This document shows positions 1 to 9,619 of a DNA stretch of 64,000 nt, piece after piece. The stretch lies in assembly GCF_002086275.1 (NCBI RefSeq), contig NZ_MVHT01000025.1, forward strand, positions 1 to 64,000. Reading direction: 5' to 3'. This DNA is from Mycobacterium intermedium. GTDB taxonomy: Bacteria > Actinomycetota > Actinomycetes > Mycobacteriales > Mycobacteriaceae. Position numbers and translations under genes: made by a program. Numbering within the stretch: position 1 is the first letter of the stretch; each line of letters begins with the position of its first letter. Under the pieces are notes generated by a model. It saw nothing but the letters and a program-made list of their open reading frames with translations, was not told the origin of the DNA and made no database searches.

Positions 1-1
1 T

Positions 2-442
2 GCCAACGGAATAGCGGGTCAGTTCAGCATTGGCGGCTCGAGTCCCATCATCGGTGGCAGCGGCGCAAACGGCGGCGCCGGCGGTCAAGGCGGCGCCGGC
101 CCCTACTCGACCCGCGGACCTGGCGGTTCGGGCGGAGCCGGCGGCGCAGGTGGTGGCGGCGGGCTGTTGTACGGCAACGGCGGAGCCGGCGGCAACGGAG
201 GCGCCGGCGGTGCCGGCGGGGACGCTGCGGTCGGCAAAGCCGGCGGTAACGGTGGATCCGGCGGTGCCGGCGGCAGCGCGCAGCTGATAGGCGCCGGTGG
301 CCAAGGGGGCAACGGCGGCGCCGGGGGGACCAGCATTTCCCCTGGTGCCGGCGGGTTCGGTGGGGTCGGTGGGCTCGGCGGCAGGGGCGGACGGCTGATC
401 AACATCCCAGGCGCCCCGGGTACGCCCGGCCCGGACGCGTAA
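2..442 (+). CDS. PE_PGRS family protein, C-terminal end only
   Basis: The reading frame is open from the left edge to a TAA at 440-442 and encodes about 146 residues dominated by GGAGG/NGG triplet repeats, the hallmark of PGRS domains. The N-terminal PE domain lies outside the window. The frame ends in a non-repetitive tail rich in proline and glycine (INIPGAPGTPGPDA). PE_PGRS proteins are surface or secreted mycobacterial proteins, usually exported by ESX-5. The gene converges on the PE gene at 466-1014 with only 23 bases between the stops. The specific family member cannot be told from the repeat region. Confidence 0.9.
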   Translation, partial: ANGIAGQFSIGGSSPIIGGSGANGGAGGQGGAGPYSTRGPGGSGGAGGAGGGGGLLYGNGGAGGNGGAGGAGGDAAVGKAGGNGGSGGAGGSAQLIGAGGQGGNGGAGGTSISPGAGGFGGVGGLGGRGGRLINIPGAPGTPGPDA

Positions 443-465
443 CCATTGCGGCGGGGAGTTGCGGC

Positions 466-1044
<579 letters not shown>

Positions 1045-1125
1045 TCACCACAGATTACGCCGAACGCACCAACAAATTCCGGCCTTTGGCACGCTCCACC
1101 CGCCTAGCGGGTTTGGCGCTGGCGC

Positions 1126-1422
1126 TTATTCATCGTCGCTGTGCAGCAAACTCCGCCGCGCCGACAGCAACTCGAACTCCGGGTGCGCGGCCACCAGTCG
1201 CTCGGCCGCGTCGAGCACCTCGACCACATGGCTCCGGTCGCCCGACACCACCGACACGCCGATGCCCGCCCGGCGGTACAGATCGTTCGACCCCGTCTCG
1301 GCGGCCGAGACGCTGAACTTGCGCCGTAACTCCGCCACTACGGGACGGATCACCGAACGCTTCTCCTTGAGGGAACGCACGTCCCCGAGCAGCACGTCGA
1401 ACTCGAGCCAGCCGATCCACAT
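1126..1422 (-). CDS. DUF503 family protein (Rv2117-like)
   Basis: A 98-residue protein with the conserved DUF503 N-terminus (MWIGWLEFDVLLGDVRSLKEKR), which in this family forms a small alpha/beta fold of unknown biochemical role. The length is normal for the family. It starts 7 nt after the lppK stop on the same strand, so the two are probably co-transcribed. The same pair (Rv2116 lppK, Rv2117) is found in M. tuberculosis beside mpa, which supports the identification. Function is unknown. Confidence 0.88.
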   Translation of the reverse strand: MWIGWLEFDVLLGDVRSLKEKRSVIRPVVAELRRKFSVSAAETGSNDLYRRAGIGVSVVSGDRSHVVEVLDAAERLVAAHPEFELLSARRSLLHSDDE

Positions 1423-1429
1423 CCTCGGT

Positions 1430-2074
1430 TCAGCCCGTGGGCGACGGAGACGGCGATGGTTCAGGCGCAGGACCGGGCCCCGTCGGCGCGGGCGTAGGGG
1501 TCCCTGTGGGAGCCGGCGTAGGGGCCGAAGAAGGCTGTGGTGCGGTCGTCGAACTGCCTGACTTCTGCAGCGCCAGCAGCGTTTCGGCGGTCCGCTTGGA
1601 CAACTGCCAGCCGCCCTGGAAGCGCGTGAATTCCATGGGGAAGCTGAACACAGGGCGCTCCGGGTTGGCGGTCGTGACCACCACCATGGCCATCACGTCC
1701 GACGGATTCTTGTCCGACCATGCGATGTCATTGGCCGCGAAAGTCATCGGCAGATACCCGCCGTCGCGGGAGGCGGTGGTGAACCTGTCCAGAGCGGCGG
1801 CGGTCTCCTGGTTTGCACCCTCGACGAGGTTCAGTTTGTCGGCGCCCGGGACGGCCGGATCGGCAAGGCGGGCCAGCACGTCGGTCAACGCCTCTGGGGT
1901 GGGCAGGGCAGTGGGAGGCGGCGCGGAGCTCAGACTGGTCGGCGCCGATGCGTTTGAGGGGGTCGTGGACGAGGAATTCCTGGTTTCGTCAGGTGAACAT
2001 CCCGTAAGCGCCAGTGCCACCGCGACGATCAACGTCGTCGCCTTGGCCAAAGTTACGCAGATGTTTCGGTGCAT
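1430..2074 (-). CDS. lppK: Lipoprotein LppK, MTB12-like
   Basis: I chose the ATG at 2074, which gives 214 residues and a signal peptide ending in the lipobox L-T-G-C with Cys26 as the lipidated residue. The frame stays open further upstream, but that sequence is unlike a signal peptide. After a Ser/Thr/Pro linker, residues ~65-165 resemble the secreted antigen MTB12 (CFP2) domain. The tail is a Pro/Thr/Ala repeat (PTPAPTG type), as in cell-wall-spanning lipoproteins. It is divergent from mpa across 272 bp and upstream of the DUF503 gene. The expected location is the outer face of the membrane or the cell envelope; the function is unknown. Confidence 0.85.
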   Translation of the reverse strand: MHRNICVTLAKATTLIVAVALALTGCSPDETRNSSSTTPSNASAPTSLSSAPPPTALPTPEALTDVLARLADPAVPGADKLNLVEGANQETAAALDRFTTASRDGGYLPMTFAANDIAWSDKNPSDVMAMVVVTTANPERPVFSFPMEFTRFQGGWQLSKRTAETLLALQKSGSSTTAPQPSSAPTPAPTGTPTPAPTGPGPAPEPSPSPSPTG

Positions 2075-2346
2075 CCAGCGGGAGGTTCGGTTTATGGGAA
2101 ATCGGCAGAAGCAGTGCACGTCACACTCGCCGCCGGAGCGCCACCCGCAACGACTGTCGCCAAGCCTGTGGCTTGGGATTTCGCAGTCACAGCGATCCTT
2201 TCGCTCGGCCCGAGTAGAAGCTGAGAATACCAGCGAGACCAAGATTGTTACTTTTCAACGGCATTTGACTACACACATGGATCGCCAATCGCCGGTAGCT
2301 TGGATGTATCCGCCACGCCATTTCTGGTGCGGGAAAGGAGTGCAAC

Positions 2347-4176
2347 ATGGGTGACTCAGAGCGTTCCGAAGCGTACAAGCTCCCTCGCGATAACTCCCTG
2401 TCCAGCGGCGATGCTGCCGAATTAGAACAGTTGCGACGCGAGGCAGCGGTGCTTCGCGAGCAACTCGAGAACGCGCTCAGCCATCAGAGCCCGACACGCT
2501 CAGCGCGCGATGTGCACCAGCTAGAAGCTCGGATCGACTCACTGGCGGCCCGAAATTCGAAGTTAATGGAAACTCTTAAAGAAGCGCGTCAGCAGCTGCT
2601 CGCGCTTCGCGAAGAGGTCGACCGATTGGGCCAACCGCCCAGCGGTTACGGGGTCCTGTTGGCCACCCATGACGACGACACAGTCGATGTGTTCACCTCC
2701 GGCCGCAAGATGCGGCTGACGTGCTCGCCGAACATCGACACCAAGACTCTTCGTAAGGGGCAGACGGTCCGGCTCAACGAGGCGCTGACGGTCGTCGAGG
2801 CGGGCTCGTTCGAATCGGTCGGTGAGATCTCGACCCTGCGCGAGGTGCTCGCCGACGGTCATCGGGCCTTGGTGGTCGGTCACGCCGACGAGGAACGCAT
2901 CGTGTGGCTGGCCGATCCGTTGGTGGCCGAGGATCTGCCAGACGGACACCCAGATGCGCTCAACGACGACACCAGGCCGCGGAAACTGCGGCCTGGCGAT
3001 TCTCTGCTGGTCGACACCAAAGCCGGGTACGCCTTCGAGCGCATCCCCAAGGCCGAGGTCGAGGATCTGGTCCTCGAAGAGGTGCCGGACGTCAGCTACG
3101 AGGACATCGGCGGTCTGAGCCGCCAGATCGAGCAGATCCGCGACGCGGTCGAGCTGCCCTTCCTGCACAAGGAGCTCTACCGCGAGTACTCGCTGCGGCC
3201 GCCGAAAGGCGTGTTGCTCTACGGTCCGCCCGGCTGCGGCAAGACGTTGATCGCCAAGGCGGTGGCCAACTCGCTGGCCAAGAAGATGGCCGAGGTGCGT
3301 GGCGACGACTCCCGCGAGGCCAAGTCCTACTTCCTCAACATCAAGGGCCCCGAACTGCTGAACAAGTTCGTCGGTGAGACCGAACGTCACATCCGGCTGA
3401 TCTTCCAGCGGGCCCGGGAGAAGGCCTCCGAAGGCACTCCCGTGATCGTGTTCTTCGACGAGATGGACTCGATCTTCCGCACCCGCGGCACCGGCGTCTC
3501 CTCGGACGTCGAGACCACCGTGGTCCCGCAGTTGCTCAGCGAGATCGACGGCGTCGAGGGCCTCGAGAACGTCATCGTCATCGGCGCGTCCAACCGCGAG
3601 GACATGATCGACCCGGCCATCCTGCGGCCCGGCCGTCTGGACGTGAAGATCAAGATCGAGCGGCCCGACGCCGAAGCGGCCCAGGACATTTACTCGAAGT
3701 ACCTGACCGAGAACCTGCCGGTGCACGCCGACGACCTCGCCGAGTTCGACGGCGACCGGGCGGCCTGCATCAGGGCGATGATCGAAAAGGTCGTCGAGCG
3801 GATGTACGCCGAGATCGACGACAACCGGTTCCTGGAAGTCACCTACGCCAACGGCGACAAGGAAGTCATGTACTTCAAGGACTTCAACTCCGGGGCCATG
3901 ATCCAGAACGTCGTCGACCGCGCGAAGAAGAACGCCATCAAGTCGGTGTTGGAGACTGGCCAGCCCGGTCTGCGCATTCAGCACCTGCTGGATTCGATCG
4001 TTGACGAGTTCGCCGAGAACGAGGACCTGCCCAACACCACCAACCCCGATGACTGGGCGCGGATTTCGGGCAAGAAGGGCGAGCGGATCGTCTACATCCG
4101 CACGCTCGTCACCGGGAAGAGTTCGAGCGCCAGTCGGGCTATCGATACCGAGTCCAACCTCGGTCAGTACCTGTAA
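2347..4176 (+). CDS. mpa: Proteasome-associated AAA ATPase Mpa (ARC)
   Basis: The 609-residue product unfolds pupylated proteins and feeds them into the 20S proteasome. An N-terminal coiled coil (about residues 20-95) binds Pup. Tandem OB-type domains follow, then the AAA domain with Walker A GPPGCGKT at residues 293-300 and Walker [10 protein letters not shown]. The extreme C-terminus is GQYL, the tail that docks into the alpha-ring pockets of the proteasome. Length and ends match the family. The ATG is preceded by GAAAGGAG at a suitable distance. It stands at the edge of the pup-proteasome block with dop, pup, prcB and prcA downstream. The hexamer acts in the cytosol. Confidence 0.98.
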   Translation: MGDSERSEAYKLPRDNSLSSGDAAELEQLRREAAVLREQLENALSHQSPTRSARDVHQLEARIDSLAARNSKLMETLKEARQQLLALREEVDRLGQPPSGYGVLLATHDDDTVDVFTSGRKMRLTCSPNIDTKTLRKGQTVRLNEALTVVEAGSFESVGEISTLREVLADGHRALVVGHADEERIVWLADPLVAEDLPDGHPDALNDDTRPRKLRPGDSLLVDTKAGYAFERIPKAEVEDLVLEEVPDVSYEDIGGLSRQIEQIRDAVELPFLHKELYREYSLRPPKGVLLYGPPGCGKTLIAKAVANSLAKKMAEVRGDDSREAKSYFLNIKGPELLNKFVGETERHIRLIFQRAREKASEGTPVIVFFDEMDSIFRTRGTGVSSDVETTVVPQLLSEIDGVEGLENVIVIGASNREDMIDPAILRPGRLDVKIKIERPDAEAAQDIYSKYLTENLPVHADDLAEFDGDRAACIRAMIEKVVERMYAEIDDNRFLEVTYANGDKEVMYFKDFNSGAMIQNVVDRAKKNAIKSVLETGQPGLRIQHLLDSIVDEFAENEDLPNTTNPDDWARISGKKGERIVYIRTLVTGKSSSASRAIDTESNLGQYL

Positions 4177-4245
4177 ACACTTGTCGCTCGCCGCGACCAG
4201 CGTTTGGCCGATGCGGCTACGTCTCGGTCCGGGGGACGCCGAATA

Positions 4246-4893
4246 TCAGGTGACCAGCGAGTAGCTGTTGGTCAGGTCGTCCTGCACGACGTGTGCGGGA
4301 CTTGAGAGCGTGTCAACGCGCAACTCACTGGGCAGCACGCGGACGTGATAGGACCACCCGGTGGGCAATTTCAGCCGGTCGCCCAGCTTCCGCAGATCTG
4401 CTCGTGACAACTCGGGGTCCGCGACCTGGCTCCAGGTCTGCATGATCCAGCGTTGACCCTTGGGGTCTTGAAGTTCGTAGACCTCTTCGCCTGCGTCGTA
4501 GACGAATACGGTGTGGCGGTTGACCTGATTGGGAACGTAGGGCGCGGGGTTCATCGACGACAACAGCACTGTCGCTTGCAGTTGCATGTCGATCCCGCCG
4601 AAGTTCTTGATGATCGCCGGACCCTGGCGGTTCTTTTCGATCGCATTCATCAGCCAGTAGCGCGGACCGTTGAGCAGCACCGCGGCGGCGCCGTGTTCGG
4701 TGGCCAGAGCTTGCGCGTCGAGCGCGCTCCACAGCTCGGCCGGACAATCATTGAGCGGATAGCTGTTGTAGACGTTGGCCTGCGGACCGGCCTCGCCGGG
4801 AACTACTAAGAGGACTTCGCCATATCGCTGACCGGCTAAGTCGGCCACCTCACTACGTGCATGTTTACCCGGCATTCGGGTGAAGGTAATCAT
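4246..4893 (-). CDS. Conserved mycobacterial protein (Rv2114-like)
   Basis: A soluble 215-residue protein with no signal peptide, membrane segment or motif that I recognise. Residues ~85-200 are well formed (PRYWLMNAIEK; a YVPNQVNRHTVFVYDAGEEVYELQDP region), suggesting a real folded domain. Position and length match Rv2114, which lies between mpa and the Rv2113 membrane protein in M. tuberculosis. The start is uncertain: ATG at 4893 is used, and ATG at 4876 or a codon up to 4926 are alternatives. All overlap the end of the upstream membrane-protein gene, so translation is probably coupled to it. It converges on mpa. Function unknown. Confidence 0.8.
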   Translation of the reverse strand: MITFTRMPGKHARSEVADLAGQRYGEVLLVVPGEAGPQANVYNSYPLNDCPAELWSALDAQALATEHGAAAVLLNGPRYWLMNAIEKNRQGPAIIKNFGGIDMQLQATVLLSSMNPAPYVPNQVNRHTVFVYDAGEEVYELQDPKGQRWIMQTWSQVADPELSRADLRKLGDRLKLPTGWSYHVRVLPSELRVDTLSSPAHVVQDDLTNSYSLVT

Positions 4894-6070
4894 CGCTGTC
4901 ACCGCCGTCAACTGCGACGCGCGCAACGGTGCCGCGGTATCGGTTGCGTGCCGTCAGGGTGGCATGCAGGTCGTCCATCAGCGGATTGAGAAAGCTGGTG
5001 CGGTATTCCTCATCGCCGGCGGCGCGAGCGCTGATGTACATGAACGTCAAGGCGCCCAACACCAGGCACATGTGGATCAGCGAATGCGGCACGGGAACGG
5101 TGAAGCCCAGGATGGTGGAGCTGGTCACGCCGGTGTGGGCCCATTCCTTCAGCAGGTTGGCATCCAGCACGATCAACCCGAGCACCAGGTAGATCGCGCT
5201 GGTCAGGGCCGCGACGACCATGATCTGCGCGAGCTGCGAGACGGCCAGTACGAACACCACGTTGACCCGTTCGGCCCTGGTCAGCGCCGGGGCGTCCGGC
5301 GGATCGGGCAGCGGCTCGAAGGGTGTATCGGCAAGCAGCTCACTGTCTTTGGGCACCGACGCCGGTGACCGGAGCATCGGTCTCACCCGGTCCACGGTCG
5401 AGGAGACGACGAACGCGACGGCGATGCCGACCAGGAAGGCCAAGGCCAGCAGCAGCCGCTCGCCGCTGATCTTCGCCGCCATGAGCCAGACGTTGCCGTT
5501 GAAAAACACCAATGTGGTCAGCAGCACGACCGGCAACGCGCGCACCGCCAGGGTGCCAACCGTCGCCAGATGCGACAGCGTCATGCGAATCGCCCACCCG
5601 AGCACGGAGCCGAGGCCGCTGGCCGTCAGCAGCAGCATGATCAGCGCGGCCACAGCGGCCTGTGGCAGGTGTGCCACGCCGGCCTGCACCAGGATGACGG
5701 TCGCCACGACAGAGATTGCGACGGTCGCGGCGATCGCGCGCGCCCGACCACTCGGCAGTCGCGAGACCAACCAGCCGGCGAGGATGATCGCTATCGGCGC
5801 GACCGCGATGAGTGCCAGTAGCAGCCACTCGGTGGGTGACGGCGTCCCGACGATGTTCACATCCTCGCCGCGGGTGATCAGGTAGATCGGTATCCCCGAG
5901 CAATGCAGCATCGCGTAGGCCGCCAGCACGGGCGCCGAACGGGACCACAGCCGTCGCCAGCGGGCCCGCCTGGTCAGCACGGACGGCAGGCCGCGCTGTA
6001 AGAACCAACTCTCGGCCGCGACCGTTGCCGTGTCGGGGCGTGCGCGCTTGCGCAGCAGGGGCAGCTCCAT
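4865..6070 (-). CDS. Integral membrane protein (Rv2113-like)
   Basis: This 401-residue protein has a basic N-terminus followed by about eight to nine hydrophobic segments (for example around residues 45-65, 83-103, 114-132, 138-160, 172-195, 207-225, 275-300 and 330-350) and a soluble acidic C-terminus. A proline-rich loop (PFEPLPDPPDAPALT) sits mid-protein. No transporter or enzyme signature is evident. It overlaps the Rv2114-like gene downstream, which indicates an operon. It is divergent from dop, with about 90 bp between. The same neighbour relation exists in M. tuberculosis. Any link to the proteasome system is by position only. Confidence 0.85.
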   Translation of the reverse strand: MELPLLRKRARPDTATVAAESWFLQRGLPSVLTRRARWRRLWSRSAPVLAAYAMLHCSGIPIYLITRGEDVNIVGTPSPTEWLLLALIAVAPIAIILAGWLVSRLPSGRARAIAATVAISVVATVILVQAGVAHLPQAAVAALIMLLLTASGLGSVLGWAIRMTLSHLATVGTLAVRALPVVLLTTLVFFNGNVWLMAAKISGERLLLALAFLVGIAVAFVVSSTVDRVRPMLRSPASVPKDSELLADTPFEPLPDPPDAPALTRAERVNVVFVLAVSQLAQIMVVAALTSAIYLVLGLIVLDANLLKEWAHTGVTSSTILGFTVPVPHSLIHMCLVLGALTFMYISARAAGDEEYRTSFLNPLMDDLHATLTARNRYRGTVARVAVDGGDSDDYLHPNAG

Positions 6071-6147
6071 CGCGCCTCACCTTAGTGCCGGTGACCAGCC
6101 CTGACGCGTCACACCGGGCCGTTCACGGCTCGGATCGTCGGCGGGCC

Positions 6148-6153
6148 TAGGCT
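6148..6153 (+). promoter_or_regulatory. -10 box of dop, leaderless layout
   Basis: TAGGCT fits the mycobacterial TANNNT -10 consensus. It ends 6 nt before the dop ATG at 6160, so transcription would start at or next to the first base of the codon. No ribosome binding site is visible between the two. Confidence 0.55.
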
Positions 6154-6159
6154 TTACGC

Positions 6160-7656
6160 ATGCAACGGATTATCGGTACGGAGGTCGAGTACGGCATTTC
6201 CTCGCCGTCTGACCCGACCGCCAACCCGATCCTGACCTCGACGCAGGCGGTTCTGGCGTACGCGGCGGCCGCCGGGATTCAGCGCGCCAAGCGCACCCGC
6301 TGGGACTACGAAGTGGAATCGCCGCTACGCGACGCCCGCGGTTTCGACCTGAGCCGCTCGGCCGGCCCGCCGCCGGTGGTCGACGCCGACGAGGTCGGGG
6401 CCGCCAACATGATCCTGACCAACGGGGCGCGTCTGTACGTCGACCACGCGCACCCGGAGTACTCCGCACCCGAGTGCACCGATCCGCTGGATGCGGTGAT
6501 CTGGGACAAGGCCGGGGAGCGGGTGATGGAAGCCGCCGCCCGGCACGTCGCCAGCGTTCCGGGAGCCGCCAAGCTGCAGCTTTACAAGAACAACGTCGAC
6601 GGCAAGGGCGCTTCCTACGGGTCGCACGAGAACTATCTGATGTCGCGGCAGACGCCGTTCTCGGCGATCATCGTGGGTCTGACGCCATTCCTGGTGTCCC
6701 GGCAGGTGGTGACCGGCTCCGGCCGGGTCGGCATCGGCCCGTCCGGCGACGAGCCGGGTTTCCAACTGTCCCAGCGCTCCGACTACATCGAGGTCGAGGT
6801 CGGGCTGGAAACAACGCTCAAACGCGGCATCATCAACACGCGCGACGAACCGCACGCCGACGCCGACAGATACCGCCGATTGCACGTCATCATCGGTGAC
6901 GCCAACCTCGCCGAGACGTCGACCTACCTGAAATTGGGCACCACCGCGTTGGTGCTCGATCTCATCGAGGAGGGCATCGACCTCACCGACCTGACGCTGG
7001 CCCGTCCGGTGCACGCGGTGCACACCATCAGCCGTGACCCGTCGCTGCGGGCGACGGTGGCGTTGGCCGACGGCCGCGAACTGACCGGCCTTGCACTGCA
7101 ACGGATCTACCTCGACCGGGTGGCCAAGCTCGTCGACAGCCGCGACCCGGATCCCCGGGCGTCCCACCTGGTGGAGACCTGGGCGCACGTTCTCGACCTG
7201 TTGGAGCGGGATCCGATGGAGTGCGCCGAGTTGCTGGACTGGCCGGCCAAGTTGCGCTTGCTCGAGGGTTTCCGGCACCGGGAGAACCTGAGTTGGTCGG
7301 CCCCCCGGCTGCACCTGGTTGACCTGCAGTATTCGGATGTTCGGCTGGACAAGGGGCTGTATAACCGCCTGGTCGCGCGCGGATCGATGAAGCGCCTCGT
7401 CACCGAGCACGAGGTGCTGGAGGCGGTCGACAATCCGCCCACCGATACCCGCGCATACTTCCGCGGTGAGTGCCTGCGCCGCTTCGGCGCCGACATCGCC
7501 GCAGCCAGCTGGGATTCGGTGATTTTCGACCTGGGCGGTGATTCCTTGGTGCGCATCCCGACGCTCGAGCCGCTGCGCGGCAGCAAGGCGCACGTCGGCG
7601 CGTTGTTGGACTCCGTGGACAGTGCGGTTGAACTCGTGGAGCAGCTCACCAGCTAG
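6160..7656 (+). CDS. dop: Depupylase / Pup deamidase Dop
   Basis: This 498-residue protein of the glutamine-synthetase-like carboxylate-amine ligase fold converts the C-terminal Gln of Pup to Glu and removes Pup from substrates. It begins [12 protein letters not shown], with the Mg-binding glutamate of that motif. It also has [10 protein letters not shown] with the catalytic Asp95, a [17 protein letters not shown] nucleotide-binding stretch and [12 protein letters not shown]. The length is that of the family, including the Dop-specific loop that PafA lacks (around residues 40-80). It lies 128 bp upstream of pup on the same strand. A leaderless -10 box supports this start. PafA at 11453-12811 is its paralogue with the opposite activity. 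Confidence 0.98.
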   Translation: MQRIIGTEVEYGISSPSDPTANPILTSTQAVLAYAAAAGIQRAKRTRWDYEVESPLRDARGFDLSRSAGPPPVVDADEVGAANMILTNGARLYVDHAHPEYSAPECTDPLDAVIWDKAGERVMEAAARHVASVPGAAKLQLYKNNVDGKGASYGSHENYLMSRQTPFSAIIVGLTPFLVSRQVVTGSGRVGIGPSGDEPGFQLSQRSDYIEVEVGLETTLKRGIINTRDEPHADADRYRRLHVIIGDANLAETSTYLKLGTTALVLDLIEEGIDLTDLTLARPVHAVHTISRDPSLRATVALADGRELTGLALQRIYLDRVAKLVDSRDPDPRASHLVETWAHVLDLLERDPMECAELLDWPAKLRLLEGFRHRENLSWSAPRLHLVDLQYSDVRLDKGLYNRLVARGSMKRLVTEHEVLEAVDNPPTDTRAYFRGECLRRFGADIAAASWDSVIFDLGGDSLVRIPTLEPLRGSKAHVGALLDSVDSAVELVEQLTS

Positions 7657-7679
7657 CGAACGCGGACAATGGAGCTTAG

Positions 7680-7696
7680 ACCGACGAAACGTCGGT
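7680..7696. promoter_or_regulatory. Perfect 7-bp inverted repeat between dop and pup
   Basis: ACCGACG-AAA-CGTCGGT is a perfect hairpin with a three-base loop, 24 nt after the dop stop and 88 nt before the pup ATG. There is no following T tract, so it is not a classical terminator. It could be an mRNA stem separating dop and pup expression, or an operator. Confidence 0.4.
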
Positions 7697-7784
7697 GCTG
7701 AACGGTACTGTAGGTAAAGACCAGCGGGCGTGTGGACTCACACGAGGCCTCTTGGAGGGCCGTTAACGAAGCAGGAGGCGGGCG

Positions 7785-7979
7785 ATGGCTCAGGAGCAAA
7801 CCAAACGTGGTGGCGGCGGTGGCGACGAAGAGGATCTCGCTGGCGCTTCTGCTGCAGGCCAGGAGCGTCGCGAGAAGCTGACCGAAGAAACCGACGACCT
7901 GCTCGATGAGATCGACGATGTCTTGGAGGAGAACGCCGAGGACTTCGTCCGCGCATACGTTCAAAAGGGCGGACAGTGA
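7785..7979 (+). CDS. pup: Prokaryotic ubiquitin-like protein Pup
   Basis: A 64-residue, mostly disordered and very acidic protein ending in GGQ. The terminal Gln is deamidated by Dop and then joined by PafA to substrate lysines. The coiled-coil-forming region [20 protein letters not shown] (residues ~29-48) binds Mpa. Lys61 in the VQKGGQ tail is conserved. A strong AGGAGG site at 7772-7777 precedes the ATG. The stop codon overlaps the GTG start of prcB by 4 nt, so pup, prcB and prcA are translationally coupled. Confidence 0.98.
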   Translation: MAQEQTKRGGGGGDEEDLAGASAAGQERREKLTEETDDLLDEIDDVLEENAEDFVRAYVQKGGQ

Positions 7980-8845
7980 CCTGGCCGTTGCCTGATCGCC
8001 TGTCCACCAACTCAGCACTCTTCCGATCACCGTCAGTAGATCTGTCGTCATTCACTGACTTTCTGCGGCACCAAGCGCCGGAATTGCTGCCCGCAAGCCT
8101 CAGCGCGGGAACCGTCGGCGACCAACTGCCGCACGGCACCACCATCGTGGCTCTGAAGTACCCCGGCGGTGTCGTCATCGCCGGGGACCGGCGCTCGACC
8201 CAGGGCAACATGATCGCCGGGCGCGACGTGCAAAAGGTGTACATCACCGACGAATACACGGCCACCGGCATCGCCGGCACCGCCGCGATAGCCGTCGAGT
8301 TCGCCCGCCTCTACGCGGTCGAACTTGAGCACTACGAAAAGCTTGAAGGCGTACCGCTCACCTTTGCCGGCAAGGTCAACCGCCTGGCGATCATGGTGCG
8401 CGGCAACCTGGCCGCCGCCATGCAGGGACTGGTCGCGCTGCCGCTGCTGGCCGGCTACGACATCCATGCTTCAGACCCCGAATCCGCGGGCCGCATCGTC
8501 TCATTCGACGCCGCCGGCGGGTGGAACATCGAAGAAGAGGGCTACCAATCGGTGGGCTCGGGGTCGATCTTCGCCAAGTCGTCGATGAAGAAGCTGTATT
8601 CCCGTGTCACCGACGCCGATTCGGCGCTGCGGGTTGCCATCGAGGCGCTGTACGACGCCGCCGACGACGACTCCGCCACCGGCGGACCGGATTTGGTCCG
8701 CGGGATCTTCCCCACCGCGGTCCTCATCGACGCGGACGGAGCGGTGGACGTGCCGGAGCGCCGCATCGCCGGCCTGGCCCGCGAGATCATCGAAAGCCGC
8801 TCGCGCGCTGACACTTTCGGCCCCGACGGTGGTGAGAAGCAGTGA
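7976..8845 (+). CDS. prcB: 20S proteasome beta subunit PrcB
   Basis: A 289-residue precursor. Autoprocessing between Gly54 and Thr55 (…[14 protein letters not shown]) would expose the N-terminal threonine nucleophile. The propeptide length of about 54 residues is like that of M. tuberculosis. [18 protein letters not shown] contains the conserved Asp/Arg and Lys of the active site region. It starts with GTG inside the pup stop (GTGA) and its own stop overlaps the prcA start in the same way. With PrcA it forms the barrel that degrades pupylated proteins delivered by Mpa. Confidence 0.98.
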   Translation: MTWPLPDRLSTNSALFRSPSVDLSSFTDFLRHQAPELLPASLSAGTVGDQLPHGTTIVALKYPGGVVIAGDRRSTQGNMIAGRDVQKVYITDEYTATGIAGTAAIAVEFARLYAVELEHYEKLEGVPLTFAGKVNRLAIMVRGNLAAAMQGLVALPLLAGYDIHASDPESAGRIVSFDAAGGWNIEEEGYQSVGSGSIFAKSSMKKLYSRVTDADSALRVAIEALYDAADDDSATGGPDLVRGIFPTAVLIDADGAVDVPERRIAGLAREIIESRSRADTFGPDGGEKQ

Positions 8846-9609
8846 GCTTTCCGTATTTCATCTCGCCCGAGCAGGCCATGCGCGAGCGCAGCGAGCTCGC
8901 ACGCAAAGGCATCGCTCGGGGCCGCAGTGTGGTGGCGCTGGCATACGCCGATGGCGTTTTGTTCGTCGCGGAGAACCCGTCGCGGTCGTTGCAGAAGATC
9001 AGCGAAATCTACGACCGGGTGGGGTTTGCGGCCGCCGGGAAGTTCAACGAATTCGACAACCTGCGCCGCGGCGGGATCCAATTCGCCGACACCCGCGGCT
9101 ACGCCTATGACCGCCGCGACGTCACCGGCCGGCAACTGGCCAACGTCTACGCGCAAACTCTCGGCACCATCTTCACCGAGCAGGCCAAGCCCTACGAGGT
9201 CGAGTTGTGCGTGGCCGAGGTCGCGCACTACGGCGAGACGAAAGCGCCCGAGCTCTACCGGATCACCTACGACGGGTCGATCGCCGACGAGCCGCACTAC
9301 GTGGTGATGGGTGGCACCACGGAGCCGATCACCAACAAGCTCAAGGAGTCCTACACCGAGAACGCCGACTTGCCGCAGGCTTTGCGCATCGCCTTGGACG
9401 CACTTCGGGCGGGCAGCGCCGAGTCGTCGACGAACGGCCAGGCCAGCCTGAGCGTGACCAGCTTGGAGGTCGCAGTCCTGGACGCCAATCGGCCGCGGCG
9501 GGCGTTCAAGCGAATCCATCGCTCGAAACTCGAGGCCCTGCTGGAGGAATCGAATACCGAAGATTCCAAACAGGATGGCGACGACGAGGGCGACGACTCC
9601 AAGGAGTAG
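8842..9609 (+). CDS. prcA: 20S proteasome alpha subunit PrcA
   Basis: A 255-residue alpha-type subunit forming the outer rings that gate the proteasome and bind the Mpa tail. The N-terminus [27 protein letters not shown] contains the gating peptide and H0 helix. There is no catalytic threonine, as expected. The C-terminus is a highly acidic, disordered tail ([14 protein letters not shown]). The GTG start overlaps the prcB stop by 4 nt. It is the last gene of the pup-prcB-prcA operon and converges with the PPE gene, 10 nt between stops. Confidence 0.98.
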   Translation: MSFPYFISPEQAMRERSELARKGIARGRSVVALAYADGVLFVAENPSRSLQKISEIYDRVGFAAAGKFNEFDNLRRGGIQFADTRGYAYDRRDVTGRQLANVYAQTLGTIFTEQAKPYEVELCVAEVAHYGETKAPELYRITYDGSIADEPHYVVMGGTTEPITNKLKESYTENADLPQALRIALDALRAGSAESSTNGQASLSVTSLEVAVLDANRPRRAFKRIHRSKLEALLEESNTEDSKQDGDDEGDDSKE

Positions 9610-9619
9610 CCGGCGGCTT

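Noticed and set aside
1..440. Regular short repeats at the left edge that could suggest a CRISPR or tandem array
   Set aside because: They are in-frame Gly-Gly-Ala/Asn codons of a PGRS domain, with no spacers.
2563..3984. 473-codon open frame antisense to mpa
   Set aside because: Frame follows the third-position GC bias of mpa; product is rich in D/V/L/G without motifs. A high-GC shadow.
6325..7593. 422-codon open frame antisense to dop
   Set aside because: Same effect as for mpa; dop is fully conserved on the other strand.
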